Below, piece by piece: positions 36,154-44,532 of a stretch of 64,000 nt of DNA. The notes below the pieces were generated by a model. The model had not been told where the DNA came from. It made no database searches and worked only from the letters and a program-made list of their open reading frames with translations. This stretch comes from Thermocrinis minervae (GTDB lineage: Bacteria > Aquificota > Aquificia > Aquificales > Aquificaceae). Positions within the stretch are counted from its first letter, which is position 1; each line of letters opens with the position of its first letter. The stretch spans positions 1,082,750 through 1,146,749 of the forward strand of contig NZ_LT670846.1 in assembly GCF_900142435.1 (NCBI RefSeq), written 5' to 3'. Position numbers and translations under genes: made by a program.

Positions 36154-36402
36154 TTATTCTAAACCTGCCAACCACTTGGAGACAAGCTCTACCTCCATAT
36201 CAGAAAGACCCTTACCCCATGGACATCTCTTGGCTAGCTCTGCAACTTCTTGAGGCTTACCCTTGTACTTCTGCTTTAGAAGACTCACTGGCTTTTGACT
36301 CTTCTCTGTATGACACCTGAGACACTGGCTTTCAAAAAGGGCCTGACCTTCTGACTCTGCAAATACAATACTGGCCATCAGTAGTATCAATAGGTTACCC
36401 AT
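36154..36402 (-). CDS. Small periplasmic c-type cytochrome
   Basis: 82 residues with a signal peptide (MGNLLILLMASIVFA) and one heme c motif CLRCH at 27-31. A Met in GLSDMEVELVSKWL is in the right place for the sixth ligand of a class I monoheme cytochrome. TATATT (36415-36410) lies 7 nt before the start, so it has its own promoter between rnr and leuS-beta. The electron partners are unknown. Confidence 0.85.
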   Translation of the reverse strand: MGNLLILLMASIVFAESEGQALFESQCLRCHTEKSQKPVSLLKQKYKGKPQEVAELAKRCPWGKGLSDMEVELVSKWLAGLE

Positions 36403-36417
36403 ATGGTTAAATATAGG

Positions 36418-38463
36418 TTAGACTAACACGAGCTCCAGTTTACCTCTCTCCTCGTCCACTGCCACTACTTTGACCCTTACTACATCCCCAAGCCTGTAAA
36501 CCTTTCCCGTCCTAACACCTACGAACCTATGAGCTGGCTCGTCGTATATGTATTCATCATCTGTAAGGTCCGATATCTTTACGAGCCCCTCAACCAAATA
36601 TTCCTTTATCTCTACGAAGAAGCCGGCAGGTATAAGCCCTGTTATTATTCCTTCAAACACCTCTCCCACATGTGCCTTCATATAACGCGCCTTGAGGAGG
36701 TCTATGGCCGTCCTTTCTACCTCTTCCGCTAGCCATTCTCTCATGGAAAGATACTGTCCCATCTGCTCTAATTCCTCTATATCGTAGGTGGGCTCCCTTC
36801 CCATAAGGGAGTCTTTTAGGAGTCTGTGAACCACTATGTCCGGGTACCTCCTTATGGGTGATGTGAAGTGTGCGTAATGTTCAGAGGCGAGGCCAAAGTG
36901 TCCAAGGTTGTGTGGGCTGTATACGGCCCTCTTCATGCTACGGAGGGTTAAAAACCTCACAAGGTTCTCTTCAGGCCTTCCCTCAAAATACTCTATTATC
37001 TTCTGGAAGAACCTGGGCTCTAAAGAAAAACCCTTGGTTTTGTAACCAAGACCGTTTAGTATCTCCAAGAGGTTTTCCACCTTTTCAGGATCTGGCTTTT
37101 CATGTACTCTGTAAAGGCATGGATAACCAGCATTTTCTAGGTGCATGGCAACGGTCTCGTTGGCGCTTACCATGAACTGTTCTATTATCCTATGTGCCAC
37201 GTGCCTCTCGTAAGGGATTATGGCCGTAGGTTCTCCATACTCATCTACTATGAGTTCCACCTCTGGTAGGTCAAAGTCTATGCTACCTAGTTCCCATCTC
37301 TTTTTAGAGAGTATTCTGTAAAGGTCTTCCATAAGCCTAAGATGCTCTACAAACCCGGGATACTTGTTTTCGAGTGCTGGATCGCCCACTATCAAGGAAA
37401 GGGCTTCGTTGTAAGTTAACCTTGCCTTACTCTTTATAACACTTTCATACAGATCATAATCGAGAAGTCTTCCTTTTAGGTCAAAGGTCATCTGACATGT
37501 AAAGGCGAGTCTATCTTCGTTGGGCTTTAGGCTGCACAGGTCGGCAGATAGTCTCTCGGGTAACATGTGAAGAGCCCTATCAGGTAAATAGAAGGTAAAA
37601 CCCCTCCTGTATGCCTCCTTGTCTATCTCCGAACCGAGTTTTACAAAATACGTTACGTCAGCTATATGAACCCATAACCTGAACCTCTCCTGATCTATCT
37701 TCTCTATGGCTACCGCATCGTCAAAGTCTCTTGCCCTTTCTGGGTCTATGGTAAAGCATACCTGATCCCTTAGGTCCCTTCTGTCTTCCTTTATAAGGAT
37801 GGTAAGAGACTCTGCCTCTTTCTTTACAGCTGGTGGGTAATCTGTTGGAAGCTCGTACTTCCTGATGAGAAGCTCCACTATTAGAGATCTCTCAGAAGGA
37901 TGACCTAGAACTTCCTTTATCCTTCCTATGGCTGGATTTCCCTTGGAAGGGTAGCTTATGATCTCTACTACCACATAGGTACCATCCTTTAGCTTATTCC
38001 TATCTTTCTTTACAAGAACTATCTTGTGGAAGGAGTTTTCATCCACGGGTATGGCGTACATACCCTCAATCTTGCACACTATATCTTTCTTGGCTCTCTT
38101 TAGTATCTTGAGTACCCTTACCTCTTTCTTACCCTTGTACTCTACCACCTTTGCCTTTATAACGTCACCCGAGAAGAGCTTTTGCATCTCAAAGGGTGGT
38201 ATGTAGATATCCTTCTGACCTTCTCCTACGTGTAGAAAGCCAAAACCTGCCGGAAAAGCTATGACCGTACCCTTAACTATAGGTTCGCTGGCCAGTACAT
38301 ATCTACCTTTTACCACTTGAAGCAGATGTTTCTTCTTTAAGTTCCTGAGTGCTTTTTTTAGAGCCTTGAGCTGTTTTTTTTCCAGACCAAGCCTTTGGGC
38401 TATCTCCATAAAGTGAAGAGGCCTTTTGGCCTTTTTAAAGAGTTCAAGGATGAGATCTTCCAT
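36418..38463 (-). CDS. rnr: Ribonuclease R
   Basis: 681 residues. An N-terminal winged helix (LILELFKKAKRPLHFMEIAQRLGL), cold-shock domains (KGTVIAFPAGFGFLHV), the catalytic RNB domain with IDPERARDFDDAVAIE, SPIRRYPDIVVHRLL, and a C-terminal S1 domain (GEVFEGIITGLIPAGFFVEI) are in order. It degrades structured RNA 3' to 5'. The start overlaps the speE stop by one base, forming the speE-rnr end of an operon. Confidence 0.95.
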   Translation of the reverse strand: MEDLILELFKKAKRPLHFMEIAQRLGLEKKQLKALKKALRNLKKKHLLQVVKGRYVLASEPIVKGTVIAFPAGFGFLHVGEGQKDIYIPPFEMQKLFSGDVIKAKVVEYKGKKEVRVLKILKRAKKDIVCKIEGMYAIPVDENSFHKIVLVKKDRNKLKDGTYVVVEIISYPSKGNPAIGRIKEVLGHPSERSLIVELLIRKYELPTDYPPAVKKEAESLTILIKEDRRDLRDQVCFTIDPERARDFDDAVAIEKIDQERFRLWVHIADVTYFVKLGSEIDKEAYRRGFTFYLPDRALHMLPERLSADLCSLKPNEDRLAFTCQMTFDLKGRLLDYDLYESVIKSKARLTYNEALSLIVGDPALENKYPGFVEHLRLMEDLYRILSKKRWELGSIDFDLPEVELIVDEYGEPTAIIPYERHVAHRIIEQFMVSANETVAMHLENAGYPCLYRVHEKPDPEKVENLLEILNGLGYKTKGFSLEPRFFQKIIEYFEGRPEENLVRFLTLRSMKRAVYSPHNLGHFGLASEHYAHFTSPIRRYPDIVVHRLLKDSLMGREPTYDIEELEQMGQYLSMREWLAEEVERTAIDLLKARYMKAHVGEVFEGIITGLIPAGFFVEIKEYLVEGLVKISDLTDDEYIYDEPAHRFVGVRTGKVYRLGDVVRVKVVAVDEERGKLELVLV

Positions 38464-39305
38464 CAGGGATTGTACTCTCCGGAGAGGACCTTTTGATAGA
38501 AGCTTTTAGGTAAAAAGGCGTATCTGTGCATGTCTTCTGAGTAGAGTTTAGCCTGTACACTCACCGGTCTTTTTGGCTCTCTTGGATCATGGACCTTTGA
38601 ACCTACTGACATGGTCCACCAGTAACCCGCATACCCTGGTATGACTGCCGTGTACATATCTACTATGGGAAATACTTTGTGCAACGACTTTTGGACCCTT
38701 CTTACTATCTCTATGTGATAGTGAAGGGACTCAGTTTGACCCACGTAGATACCATCATCCTTGAGGGCGTTGTATACGTATCTAAAGAACTCTTCTGTGG
38801 TTAGCACATGGGCAAAGCCAACAGGATCTGTGGAGTCTACGATTATCACGTCAAACTCCTTCTCACAGTCTTGTATGTACTTGTAACCATCCTCGTTGAG
38901 AACCAACACTCTGGGGTCCTGGAAGGCTACCGACATGGTAGGGAAAAACCTCTTGGAAACTTCTATGACCTCTTTGTCTATGTCTACAAGGACAGCCCTC
39001 TTTACCTCAGGATGCTTTAATACTTCCCTTAGGACTCCACCGTCTCCTCCACCTATGATGAGAACATCCTGTGGGTTTGGATGGGCGTAGAGGGGCACAT
39101 GGGCCATAAACTCGTGGTATATGTACTCAAACCTTTCATCGCACTGGGCCACCCCATCAAGCACTAGGACTTTTCCGAAAAAGGGACTTTCCAGCACCAT
39201 TATCTCCTGGAACTGACTCTTACCCTGGTAAAGCACTTGGCTGACTGGATAAACATGCCTGATGGGTGCGTAAGGATCCCTTTCAATGAAGAACACGTCC
39301 ACCAT
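38463..39305 (-). CDS. speE: Spermidine synthase (polyamine aminopropyltransferase)
   Basis: 280 residues. GGGDGGVLREVLKHPEVKRAVLVDID is the dcSAM-binding motif, followed by VIIVDSTDPVGFA with the catalytic Asp. In thermophiles this enzyme family also makes longer polyamines, so the exact substrate (putrescine or agmatine) is uncertain. A GAGGTGG site precedes the ATG; lpxA ends 23 nt upstream. Confidence 0.94.
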   Translation of the reverse strand: MVDVFFIERDPYAPIRHVYPVSQVLYQGKSQFQEIMVLESPFFGKVLVLDGVAQCDERFEYIYHEFMAHVPLYAHPNPQDVLIIGGGDGGVLREVLKHPEVKRAVLVDIDKEVIEVSKRFFPTMSVAFQDPRVLVLNEDGYKYIQDCEKEFDVIIVDSTDPVGFAHVLTTEEFFRYVYNALKDDGIYVGQTESLHYHIEIVRRVQKSLHKVFPIVDMYTAVIPGYAGYWWTMSVGSKVHDPREPKRPVSVQAKLYSEDMHRYAFLPKSFYQKVLSGEYNP

Positions 39306-39328
39306 CTCTAGCCACCTCTAAGTTTATT

Positions 39329-40117
39329 TTATGCCTTTGCGTCCCTAGCCACCCCTCTTCTGCTGTTTTTTATAAACTCTACGAACTTTACCACCTCTGG
39401 GTAGTGTCCAAGCTCATCAAGTACCTTTTGCAGTGCATCTTTCTTTAACATGCCGCTACGGAATACTATCCTGTAAGCTTTTTTGATGGCAGCTATAACA
39501 TCCTTGCTAAAGCCTCTCCTTTCTAAACCTATCGTGTTCACGCCATACAGAAGGGCATGCTGTCCTGAAGCCCTTGTGTAGGGTGGTATGTCCAGAGAAA
39601 CACCCGAGAGGCCACCTACCATGGCGTACGCCCCCACTCTAGACCATTGATGAACTGCCGAGAGACCACCTATGAAAGCGTACTCCCCTACCTCCACATG
39701 ACCACCCAAGGTGGCACAGTTGGCCATTATAACGCCTCTTCTCACAATACAGTCGTGAGCTACGTGAGAGTAAGCCATAAGCATCACGTCGTCCTCGACG
39801 ATGGTCTTCATCTTGTCCAGGGCTGTACCCCTGTGTATGGTCACGTACTCCCTTATTATCACCCTGTTTCCTATTATTACCTCCGAGTCTTCTCCTGCGT
39901 ACCTAAGATGTTGAGGCTCCTCTCCTATTATTGCTCCGTCAAAGATCTTACAGTCTTGGCCTATGGTTACCCTACCTTTTAGACTCACCCTTGGACCTAT
40001 CTTTGTACCACTACCTATGACTATCCTACCTTCAAGCACACAGTAGGGACCTATTTCTACATCTTCACCGAGCTCTATGTCTCCCATTAGGATAGCTGTA
40101 GGATGCACCTTAGCCAT
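39329..40117 (-). CDS. lpxA: UDP-N-acetylglucosamine acyltransferase LpxA
   Basis: 262 residues, a standard left-handed parallel beta-helix of hexapeptide repeats (VEIGPYCVLEGRIVIGSGTKIGPRV). The catalytic His is in MLMAYSHVAHDC, and GGLSAVHQWSRVG is family-specific. It attaches the first acyl chain of lipid A, which shows an LPS-bearing outer membrane. It overlaps cinA by 8 bp. Confidence 0.96.
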   Translation of the reverse strand: MAKVHPTAILMGDIELGEDVEIGPYCVLEGRIVIGSGTKIGPRVSLKGRVTIGQDCKIFDGAIIGEEPQHLRYAGEDSEVIIGNRVIIREYVTIHRGTALDKMKTIVEDDVMLMAYSHVAHDCIVRRGVIMANCATLGGHVEVGEYAFIGGLSAVHQWSRVGAYAMVGGLSGVSLDIPPYTRASGQHALLYGVNTIGLERRGFSKDVIAAIKKAYRIVFRSGMLKKDALQKVLDELGHYPEVVKFVEFIKNSRRGVARDAKA

Positions 40118-40784
40118 TGCTTACATACTCCTTCAGGAGAAAGAGAGCCCATTGAGTGGAAAGGAACCTGTTTTGGTTTCTGCTTTTCTTAAAGACAAAA
40201 GACCACACTTTCACTTCTCTGTCTGAGCCTATGCCTATGTAGGTAAGGCCAACAGGCTTTTCCTTCGTGCCACCGGTAGGTCCGGCTATACCCGTTATGG
40301 ATACGCTCACATCTGCATCTGTTTCCTCAAGAACAGATATGCACATGGCTCTGCACACTTCCTCCGAAACAGCCCCGTACTTTTTTAAGAGCTCCTCCTC
40401 AACGCTTAGCAGTTTTGTTTTCAGGTCATTAGAGTATACCACAAACCCACCCAGGAAGAAGGATGAGGCACCCTCCACGTTCACCAGTCTGGCCGAAAGA
40501 AGCCCAGCCGTGCAGCTCTCTGCTACAGCGAGTTTAACACCTCTCCTTTTAAGTATCCTGGCTACTACTTCTTCGAGCTCTAACCAACTTTCAGCGTACA
40601 CATACTTTCCCAAAGACTTAAGTATCCTTTCCTTTTCGCCTTCATTCCTCGGGAAGAAGTCCACACCACCTATCCACACTCTATGCGGTACGTCCTTAGG
40701 GTAATCCTCACACCCAAAAGTTCTTATCACATAATCCCCTTTTCTTCTCCTTGAGCATACGGAGACTATCACAGCTTTTCCCAC
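40110..40784 (-). CDS. CinA-family nicotinamide-nucleotide amidohydrolase
   Basis: 224 residues. The C-terminal deamidase domain is clear: VKLAVAESCTAGLLSARLVNVEGASSFFLGGFVVYSN and SITGIAGPTGGTKEKPVGLTYIG. The first 70 or so residues (IRTFGCEDYPKDVPHRVWIGGVDFFPR) are all that remains of the N-terminal region and too short for a COG1058 pyrophosphatase domain, so it is closer to stand-alone PncC with a short extension. It would convert NMN to nicotinate mononucleotide. Confidence 0.88.
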   Translation of the reverse strand: MGKAVIVSVCSRRRKGDYVIRTFGCEDYPKDVPHRVWIGGVDFFPRNEGEKERILKSLGKYVYAESWLELEEVVARILKRRGVKLAVAESCTAGLLSARLVNVEGASSFFLGGFVVYSNDLKTKLLSVEEELLKKYGAVSEEVCRAMCISVLEETDADVSVSITGIAGPTGGTKEKPVGLTYIGIGSDREVKVWSFVFKKSRNQNRFLSTQWALFLLKEYVSNG

Positions 40785-42262
40785 CTATGGTAGGGCTTTT
40801 TTAGAAAGGCATTGGGAGAAACTCCAGGGTCAAAGGGTTGAAACTCCTCATAGGAGTAGGGAATAAATACAACCCCTGGAGCTATGTTGGGCGTTGTCTG
40901 TAAAGGAAGGTTTGCATCACCTATGGTTATATTCTCTTTTAGCCCAAGCTTCTTGTAGGTAGAAGGATGTATGTACGCCTTCTGCTTTCTTTCCATCTCG
41001 TGGAGCCATGGGTACCAATGACCCAAGTCCTCCACGAGAGTGTTCTCTGTATGCACGTACACACCACCTTTTATATCTTCCGGTTCTATCTCTAGGTCTT
41101 CTATGCTTGCAGGTTCAAAATACAAACTCTGTACATCTATGTTTGTTATCTCTTTAAGAAGCTCGTAAAGGCTGTAACCTTCTCCATCCAAAACCCTGTC
41201 TGACCTTACCCTGTAGCTGTACGCATGCCTGTAGATGGTAAAAATCCTCTCGGTAAAGTTTTTAGCAGGTATCACCATGTTGGAGTTGTTTACGCTGTAA
41301 TCTGGGAAAAGAGAAAGACTCACTGTAAATCTTAGGTCTTTAAGAACCTCCTTGGGTAAGAGTTTTAACAGGTTCCCCACCACAAATATAAGGTCGTAAT
41401 CTGTGTTAAACTCAGACAGTTCCTTAGCTGGATATGGCATGATATCGCCCACAAAGCTGTAGGAGACTCCAAACCTTTTCCTGAGGTTCTTGACGAGGTT
41501 GAGCACCCTGTTTCTGAAGGGAGAAAGGAGGAGATGACTGCCTACCAAAAGTAGGGAATCTCTAAGGAGGTATAAAAACCTTTTGAGTTCTTTTATCTCT
41601 TGATCTGTATCCTCCGGCTCCAGGAGCTTCTCCAGAAAGGTCAAAGACTCTGCAGGGTTAAGAAGGAACCTTTTTTTGGCCTTAGCGCAGACAGTCTCAT
41701 ACCTGGAGGAAAAGCAATAGAGTATGCTTCCCTTCTCTACGGCGTCCACCAGGAATCTCGTAGCCATAACGTCCGAGAATACAGGCTCTGCCTCGAGGGA
41801 GATTATGAGCTTTTTATCCTTCCAGTGAACAAAATCAACGGTGGAGGGCTTGAAGTTCACAACGGGCGCATCTACGTATACGTCTCCCAGCTCCTTGGCT
41901 ATAAGGTAGTCCTCTAGGCTTGTATGCCTACCGAGCAAAAAGGCTATCTTTCCCCTTAACTTTTCTTTCAAGATACCCAGCGTTTCCTCTTTCGTGATCC
42001 TTTTGAACTGTCCCGAATCCTTTAGGTAGAAGTCTTTTAGCCTAAAGGGGTTTGATGGAGTCTCTTGGATGTAGGCTATCCCTTTGGTGCATAAGCTTCC
42101 CATTCCTCTTTCGTCGGCAGGATGCCCGTAAAGGTCTACTATCTTTCCATCCTTTAGATAGGCTATGTACGCACAGGAACATCCGCATCCAGCGCAGAAG
42201 CCTACCTTTTGCTCGTCAAAGCCCTTGGCTGTCAGGGGAATAGCAGTCGGCTGTAAGTTCAT
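40769..42262 (-). CDS. Compact molybdopterin-oxidoreductase-like Fe-S protein
   Basis: 497 residues. The N-terminal Fe4S4 motif is intact: Cys23, Cys26 and Cys30 in GFCAGCGCSCAY and Cys58 in GSLCTKG, spacing as in formate dehydrogenase and NuoG-type proteins. The C-terminal part (HPSTYKKLGLKENITIGDANLPLQTTPNIAPGVVFIPYS) matches the molybdopterin-dinucleotide-binding barrel. The middle is much shorter than in active enzymes (often 650 residues or more), and I see no obvious Cys/Sec/Ser metal ligand. It may be a NuoG-like or FwdB-like electron-transfer subunit. TATAAT (42277-42272) lies 9 nt upstream. Confidence 0.75.
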   Translation of the reverse strand: MNLQPTAIPLTAKGFDEQKVGFCAGCGCSCAYIAYLKDGKIVDLYGHPADERGMGSLCTKGIAYIQETPSNPFRLKDFYLKDSGQFKRITKEETLGILKEKLRGKIAFLLGRHTSLEDYLIAKELGDVYVDAPVVNFKPSTVDFVHWKDKKLIISLEAEPVFSDVMATRFLVDAVEKGSILYCFSSRYETVCAKAKKRFLLNPAESLTFLEKLLEPEDTDQEIKELKRFLYLLRDSLLLVGSHLLLSPFRNRVLNLVKNLRKRFGVSYSFVGDIMPYPAKELSEFNTDYDLIFVVGNLLKLLPKEVLKDLRFTVSLSLFPDYSVNNSNMVIPAKNFTERIFTIYRHAYSYRVRSDRVLDGEGYSLYELLKEITNIDVQSLYFEPASIEDLEIEPEDIKGGVYVHTENTLVEDLGHWYPWLHEMERKQKAYIHPSTYKKLGLKENITIGDANLPLQTTPNIAPGVVFIPYSYEEFQPFDPGVSPNAFLKKPYHRWEKL

Positions 42263-42270
42263 GAAAAAAG

Positions 42271-42534
42271 GATTATAACACGGTCTACCTCTTACTACAG
42301 CCCCGTCTTACGAAGGGCTTGAGCTTGGTGTAAGCTATTCCTTCCAACACTATAAGTTCAAAGAGTTCAGCGAGCCTGTAAGGATAGGCTCAAGTATTGT
42401 GAACGTATCCCGCAACGGGAACTATCTTCCGTACATACCAATTTGATCAGAGGTACGCAGTAGAAGTCACAAAGGATGTAGCTACTGCTACCAATCTGAT
42501 GCTTAGGGTAAGCTACAACTTCCAAGATGGGTAG
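42271..42534 (+). pseudogene. Degraded outer-membrane beta-barrel C-terminus
   Basis: Two frameshifts must be repaired to read a coherent product of about 87 residues: NTVYLLLQPRLTKGL, then ELGVSYSFQHYKFKEFSEP, RIGSSIVNVSRNG, and TIFRTYQFDQRYAVEV to LMLRVSYNFQDG. Alternating hydrophobic strands and the terminal YNF are typical of porin C-terminal strands. No start is present; the sequence begins in the promoter of the divergent molybdopterin-type gene, which suggests a deletion junction. This accounts for the whole 298-bp gap between 42262 and 42561. Confidence 0.55.
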
Positions 42535-42560
42535 ATACGGCAGGCCTTATAGCCCTTCTG

Positions 42561-43013
42561 ATGGCCATCTTCTTAGTGCTTTCCTTGGTTTACGTAAGTT
42601 TTAAAGCTATAGCCTACATGCTCAAGATGGACGTTAAAAGGGTATTCATAACTCTCGGTTATGCCTTTGCACCACTGATGATAGTGGGAAGCCTTTCTCA
42701 TATCCTTGAGTTCTTCTTTATAGAGTACTATAGCAATCTAGTAAATGGCTTTTCTCAAGCCTTTTCTTTAGGAATTTGGGTAGAACCTTTGGCAAAGAGA
42801 GGAGAGCCCTGGCTTGCGGTGTTCAGAGCTTTCCCCTTCATAGCAGGCTTTTGGAGCCTGTACATACTCTGGAAAAGGGTAAACCTTCTCACACAGGAAA
42901 AAAGGCTTATTGTGTACCTCCTTGCCAGCTTGCTACCCGTGGTATACATACTACTGTCACTCATCACACTCATAGTCATGATGTTGTTCCCTCCGCACCA
43001 TCATCACCATTAG
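42561..43013 (+). CDS. Multi-pass membrane protein ending in five histidines, possibly N-truncated
   Basis: 150 residues with four membrane helices and HILEFFFIEYYSNLVNGF in the middle. The C-terminus is LFPPHHHHH, a natural polyhistidine tail. No ribosome site or good promoter precedes the ATG. The frame is open back to 42507 (LPRWVDTAGLIALL), so the gene may have lost its 5' end when the neighbouring porin fragment was joined to it. The family is uncertain; metal-binding by the His tail is a guess. Confidence 0.6.
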   Translation: MAIFLVLSLVYVSFKAIAYMLKMDVKRVFITLGYAFAPLMIVGSLSHILEFFFIEYYSNLVNGFSQAFSLGIWVEPLAKRGEPWLAVFRAFPFIAGFWSLYILWKRVNLLTQEKRLIVYLLASLLPVVYILLSLITLIVMMLFPPHHHHH

Positions 43014-43018
43014 GGTTT

Positions 43019-43024
43019 TATAAT
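43019..43024 (+). promoter_or_regulatory. TATAAT -10 element for proB
   Basis: A perfect TATAAT ends 8 nt before the proB ATG at 43033. Confidence 0.55.
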
Positions 43025-43032
43025 CCTCTCTC

Positions 43033-44097
43033 ATGCTACTCATAGTGAAGATAGGTTCCAACCTAATACAGACAGAGCAAGGAGACATAGACTTAGAGTT
43101 CATCTCCAGACTGGCTAGAGAGGTAAAAGTCCTTAAAAGCCAAGGAGACAAAGTTCTCATAGTTTCCTCGGGTGCCGTCCTGTGTGGTATAAAAAAACTA
43201 GGTCTCTCCAAAAAGCCAGAAGATCTAACCACAAAACAAGCCTTGGCTGGTATAGGACAGGCGTACCTTATGAGGATCTATGACTCTACCTTCTCCAACT
43301 ACGGGCTTGTTGTGGCTCAAGTGCTCTTGACCAACGATGTCTTTAAGGACCCTGTAAAGTTCCAGAGTGCTAAAAACACCCTTGAGAAGATGCTAGAACT
43401 CTCAGTAGTTCCCATCATCAATGAAAACGACACAGTGGCCATATCGGAGCTCATCTTCGGAGACAACGACTTTTTAGCTGTTTACACTGCCTTCATGATG
43501 GAGGCAAACTTGATAGTCCTCTACTCTTCCGCGGGCGGGCTTCTTGATCACGAAGGGATGGTAATCCCAGAGATTAAGGATGTAGGTCAAGCCATGGTCT
43601 ACATAAGGAAGGAAAAGAGCATGTATGGAAGTGGTGGAATGTACAGCAAGCTGAGTGCCAGCGCCATAGCCAGTTCCCTGGGTATACCTGTCTTCATAAC
43701 AGGCAAAAGCCAGAGCCTGCTGGACGTAGTAAATAACAACGCTGTGGGTACCCTCATAAAGCCTTCGACCAAACCCCTAAAGCACAGTAAACGTCTTATG
43801 GCCATGATGGAGGAGACAAGGGGAGCCGTGTACATAGACGAGGGAGCTTACAGGGCTCTAAAGGAGGGTAAAAGCCTCCTTCCTGCAGGTATAAAGAGGG
43901 TAGAAGGATACTTCCAAAGGGGAGACCTCGTAAGCGTGAAGCTGCTGGATGGTATGCTCGTAGGCAAAGGCAGGGTAAACTTCTCCTCCGAGGAGTTAAG
44001 TAGAGTAATGGGAATGAAAGGAGAAGAAGTCAAAAAAGCCCTGAACACTCAAAAAGAAGAGGCTATACACAGGGACAAGCTTGTTATCTTCTTTTAG
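43033..44097 (+). CDS. proB: Glutamate 5-kinase
   Basis: 354 residues: an amino-acid kinase domain (LIVKIGSNLI, VLIVSSGAVLCGIKKLGL, PIINENDTVAISELIFGDND, KSMYGSGGMYSKLSASAIA) followed by a PUA domain from about residue 265 (GAVYIDEGAYRALKEGKSLLPAGIKRVEG). It makes glutamyl-5-phosphate for proline. Its 3' end overlaps the CoA-binding gene on the other strand by 4 bp. Confidence 0.96.
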   Translation: MLLIVKIGSNLIQTEQGDIDLEFISRLAREVKVLKSQGDKVLIVSSGAVLCGIKKLGLSKKPEDLTTKQALAGIGQAYLMRIYDSTFSNYGLVVAQVLLTNDVFKDPVKFQSAKNTLEKMLELSVVPIINENDTVAISELIFGDNDFLAVYTAFMMEANLIVLYSSAGGLLDHEGMVIPEIKDVGQAMVYIRKEKSMYGSGGMYSKLSASAIASSLGIPVFITGKSQSLLDVVNNNAVGTLIKPSTKPLKHSKRLMAMMEETRGAVYIDEGAYRALKEGKSLLPAGIKRVEGYFQRGDLVSVKLLDGMLVGKGRVNFSSEELSRVMGMKGEEVKKALNTQKEEAIHRDKLVIFF

Positions 44098-44516
44098 AGG
44101 TAGCCCGCTTCTACACCTATGCACGCATCCCAGATGAACCTTATTCTGTCTTTGTACTTTTCTATTACCTCAAGGTTCTCAGAACCAGGTTGGAACCATA
44201 CACATTTAGCGTTAAGCTCTATAGCCTTTTGAACAATAGGCTCCACCTGGGAAGGGTTCCTAAAAACGTTCACTATGTCTATAGATTCCGGGACCTCATC
44301 CATGGAAGAAAGAACCTTTATACCCAGTATTTCCTTCCCAGCGTACATGGGGTTGACAAAGTAAACCCTCTTGTCTTTTGCCTTCTGTAGGAGCCTCTCG
44401 CTTACGTAGTAAGAAGGCCTTTCTGGCTTATCGGATATGCCTACTACAACTATCACCCTGGCATCTTTTAAAGTTTCAAAAGCTTCATCTCTGTGTGGAT
44501 GCTCAAACCTCGCCAT
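44094..44516 (-). CDS. CoA-binding domain protein (YccU family)
   Basis: 140 residues from the ATG at 44516 (MARFEHPHRDEAFETL). This start is preferred over 44534 because it places a minus-strand TATAAT (44528-44523) 6 nt upstream. It is a Rossmann-type CoA-binding fold like that of succinyl-CoA synthetase: VIVVVGISDKPERPSYYVSE, VYFVNPMYAGKEILG, DIVNVFRNPSQVEPIV and CVWFQPGSEN. The precise role of the stand-alone family is unknown. Confidence 0.88.
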   Translation of the reverse strand: MARFEHPHRDEAFETLKDARVIVVVGISDKPERPSYYVSERLLQKAKDKRVYFVNPMYAGKEILGIKVLSSMDEVPESIDIVNVFRNPSQVEPIVQKAIELNAKCVWFQPGSENLEVIEKYKDRIRFIWDACIGVEAGYL

Positions 44517-44518
44517 GC

Positions 44519-44528
44519 TATAATTATA
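44519..44528. promoter_or_regulatory. Shared symmetric -10 (TATAATTATA) between the CoA-binding gene and yebC
   Basis: TATAAT on the plus strand (44519-44524) ends 8 nt before the yebC ATG. ATTATA (44523-44528) gives TATAAT on the minus strand, 6 nt before the other ATG. The two hexamers overlap by two bases. Confidence 0.5.
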
Positions 44529-44532
44529 AACC

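Noticed and set aside
42999-43013. His tail as cloning-vector contamination
   Set aside because: The surrounding sequence continues naturally into the proB promoter and gene, and only five His codons are present without a vector linker.
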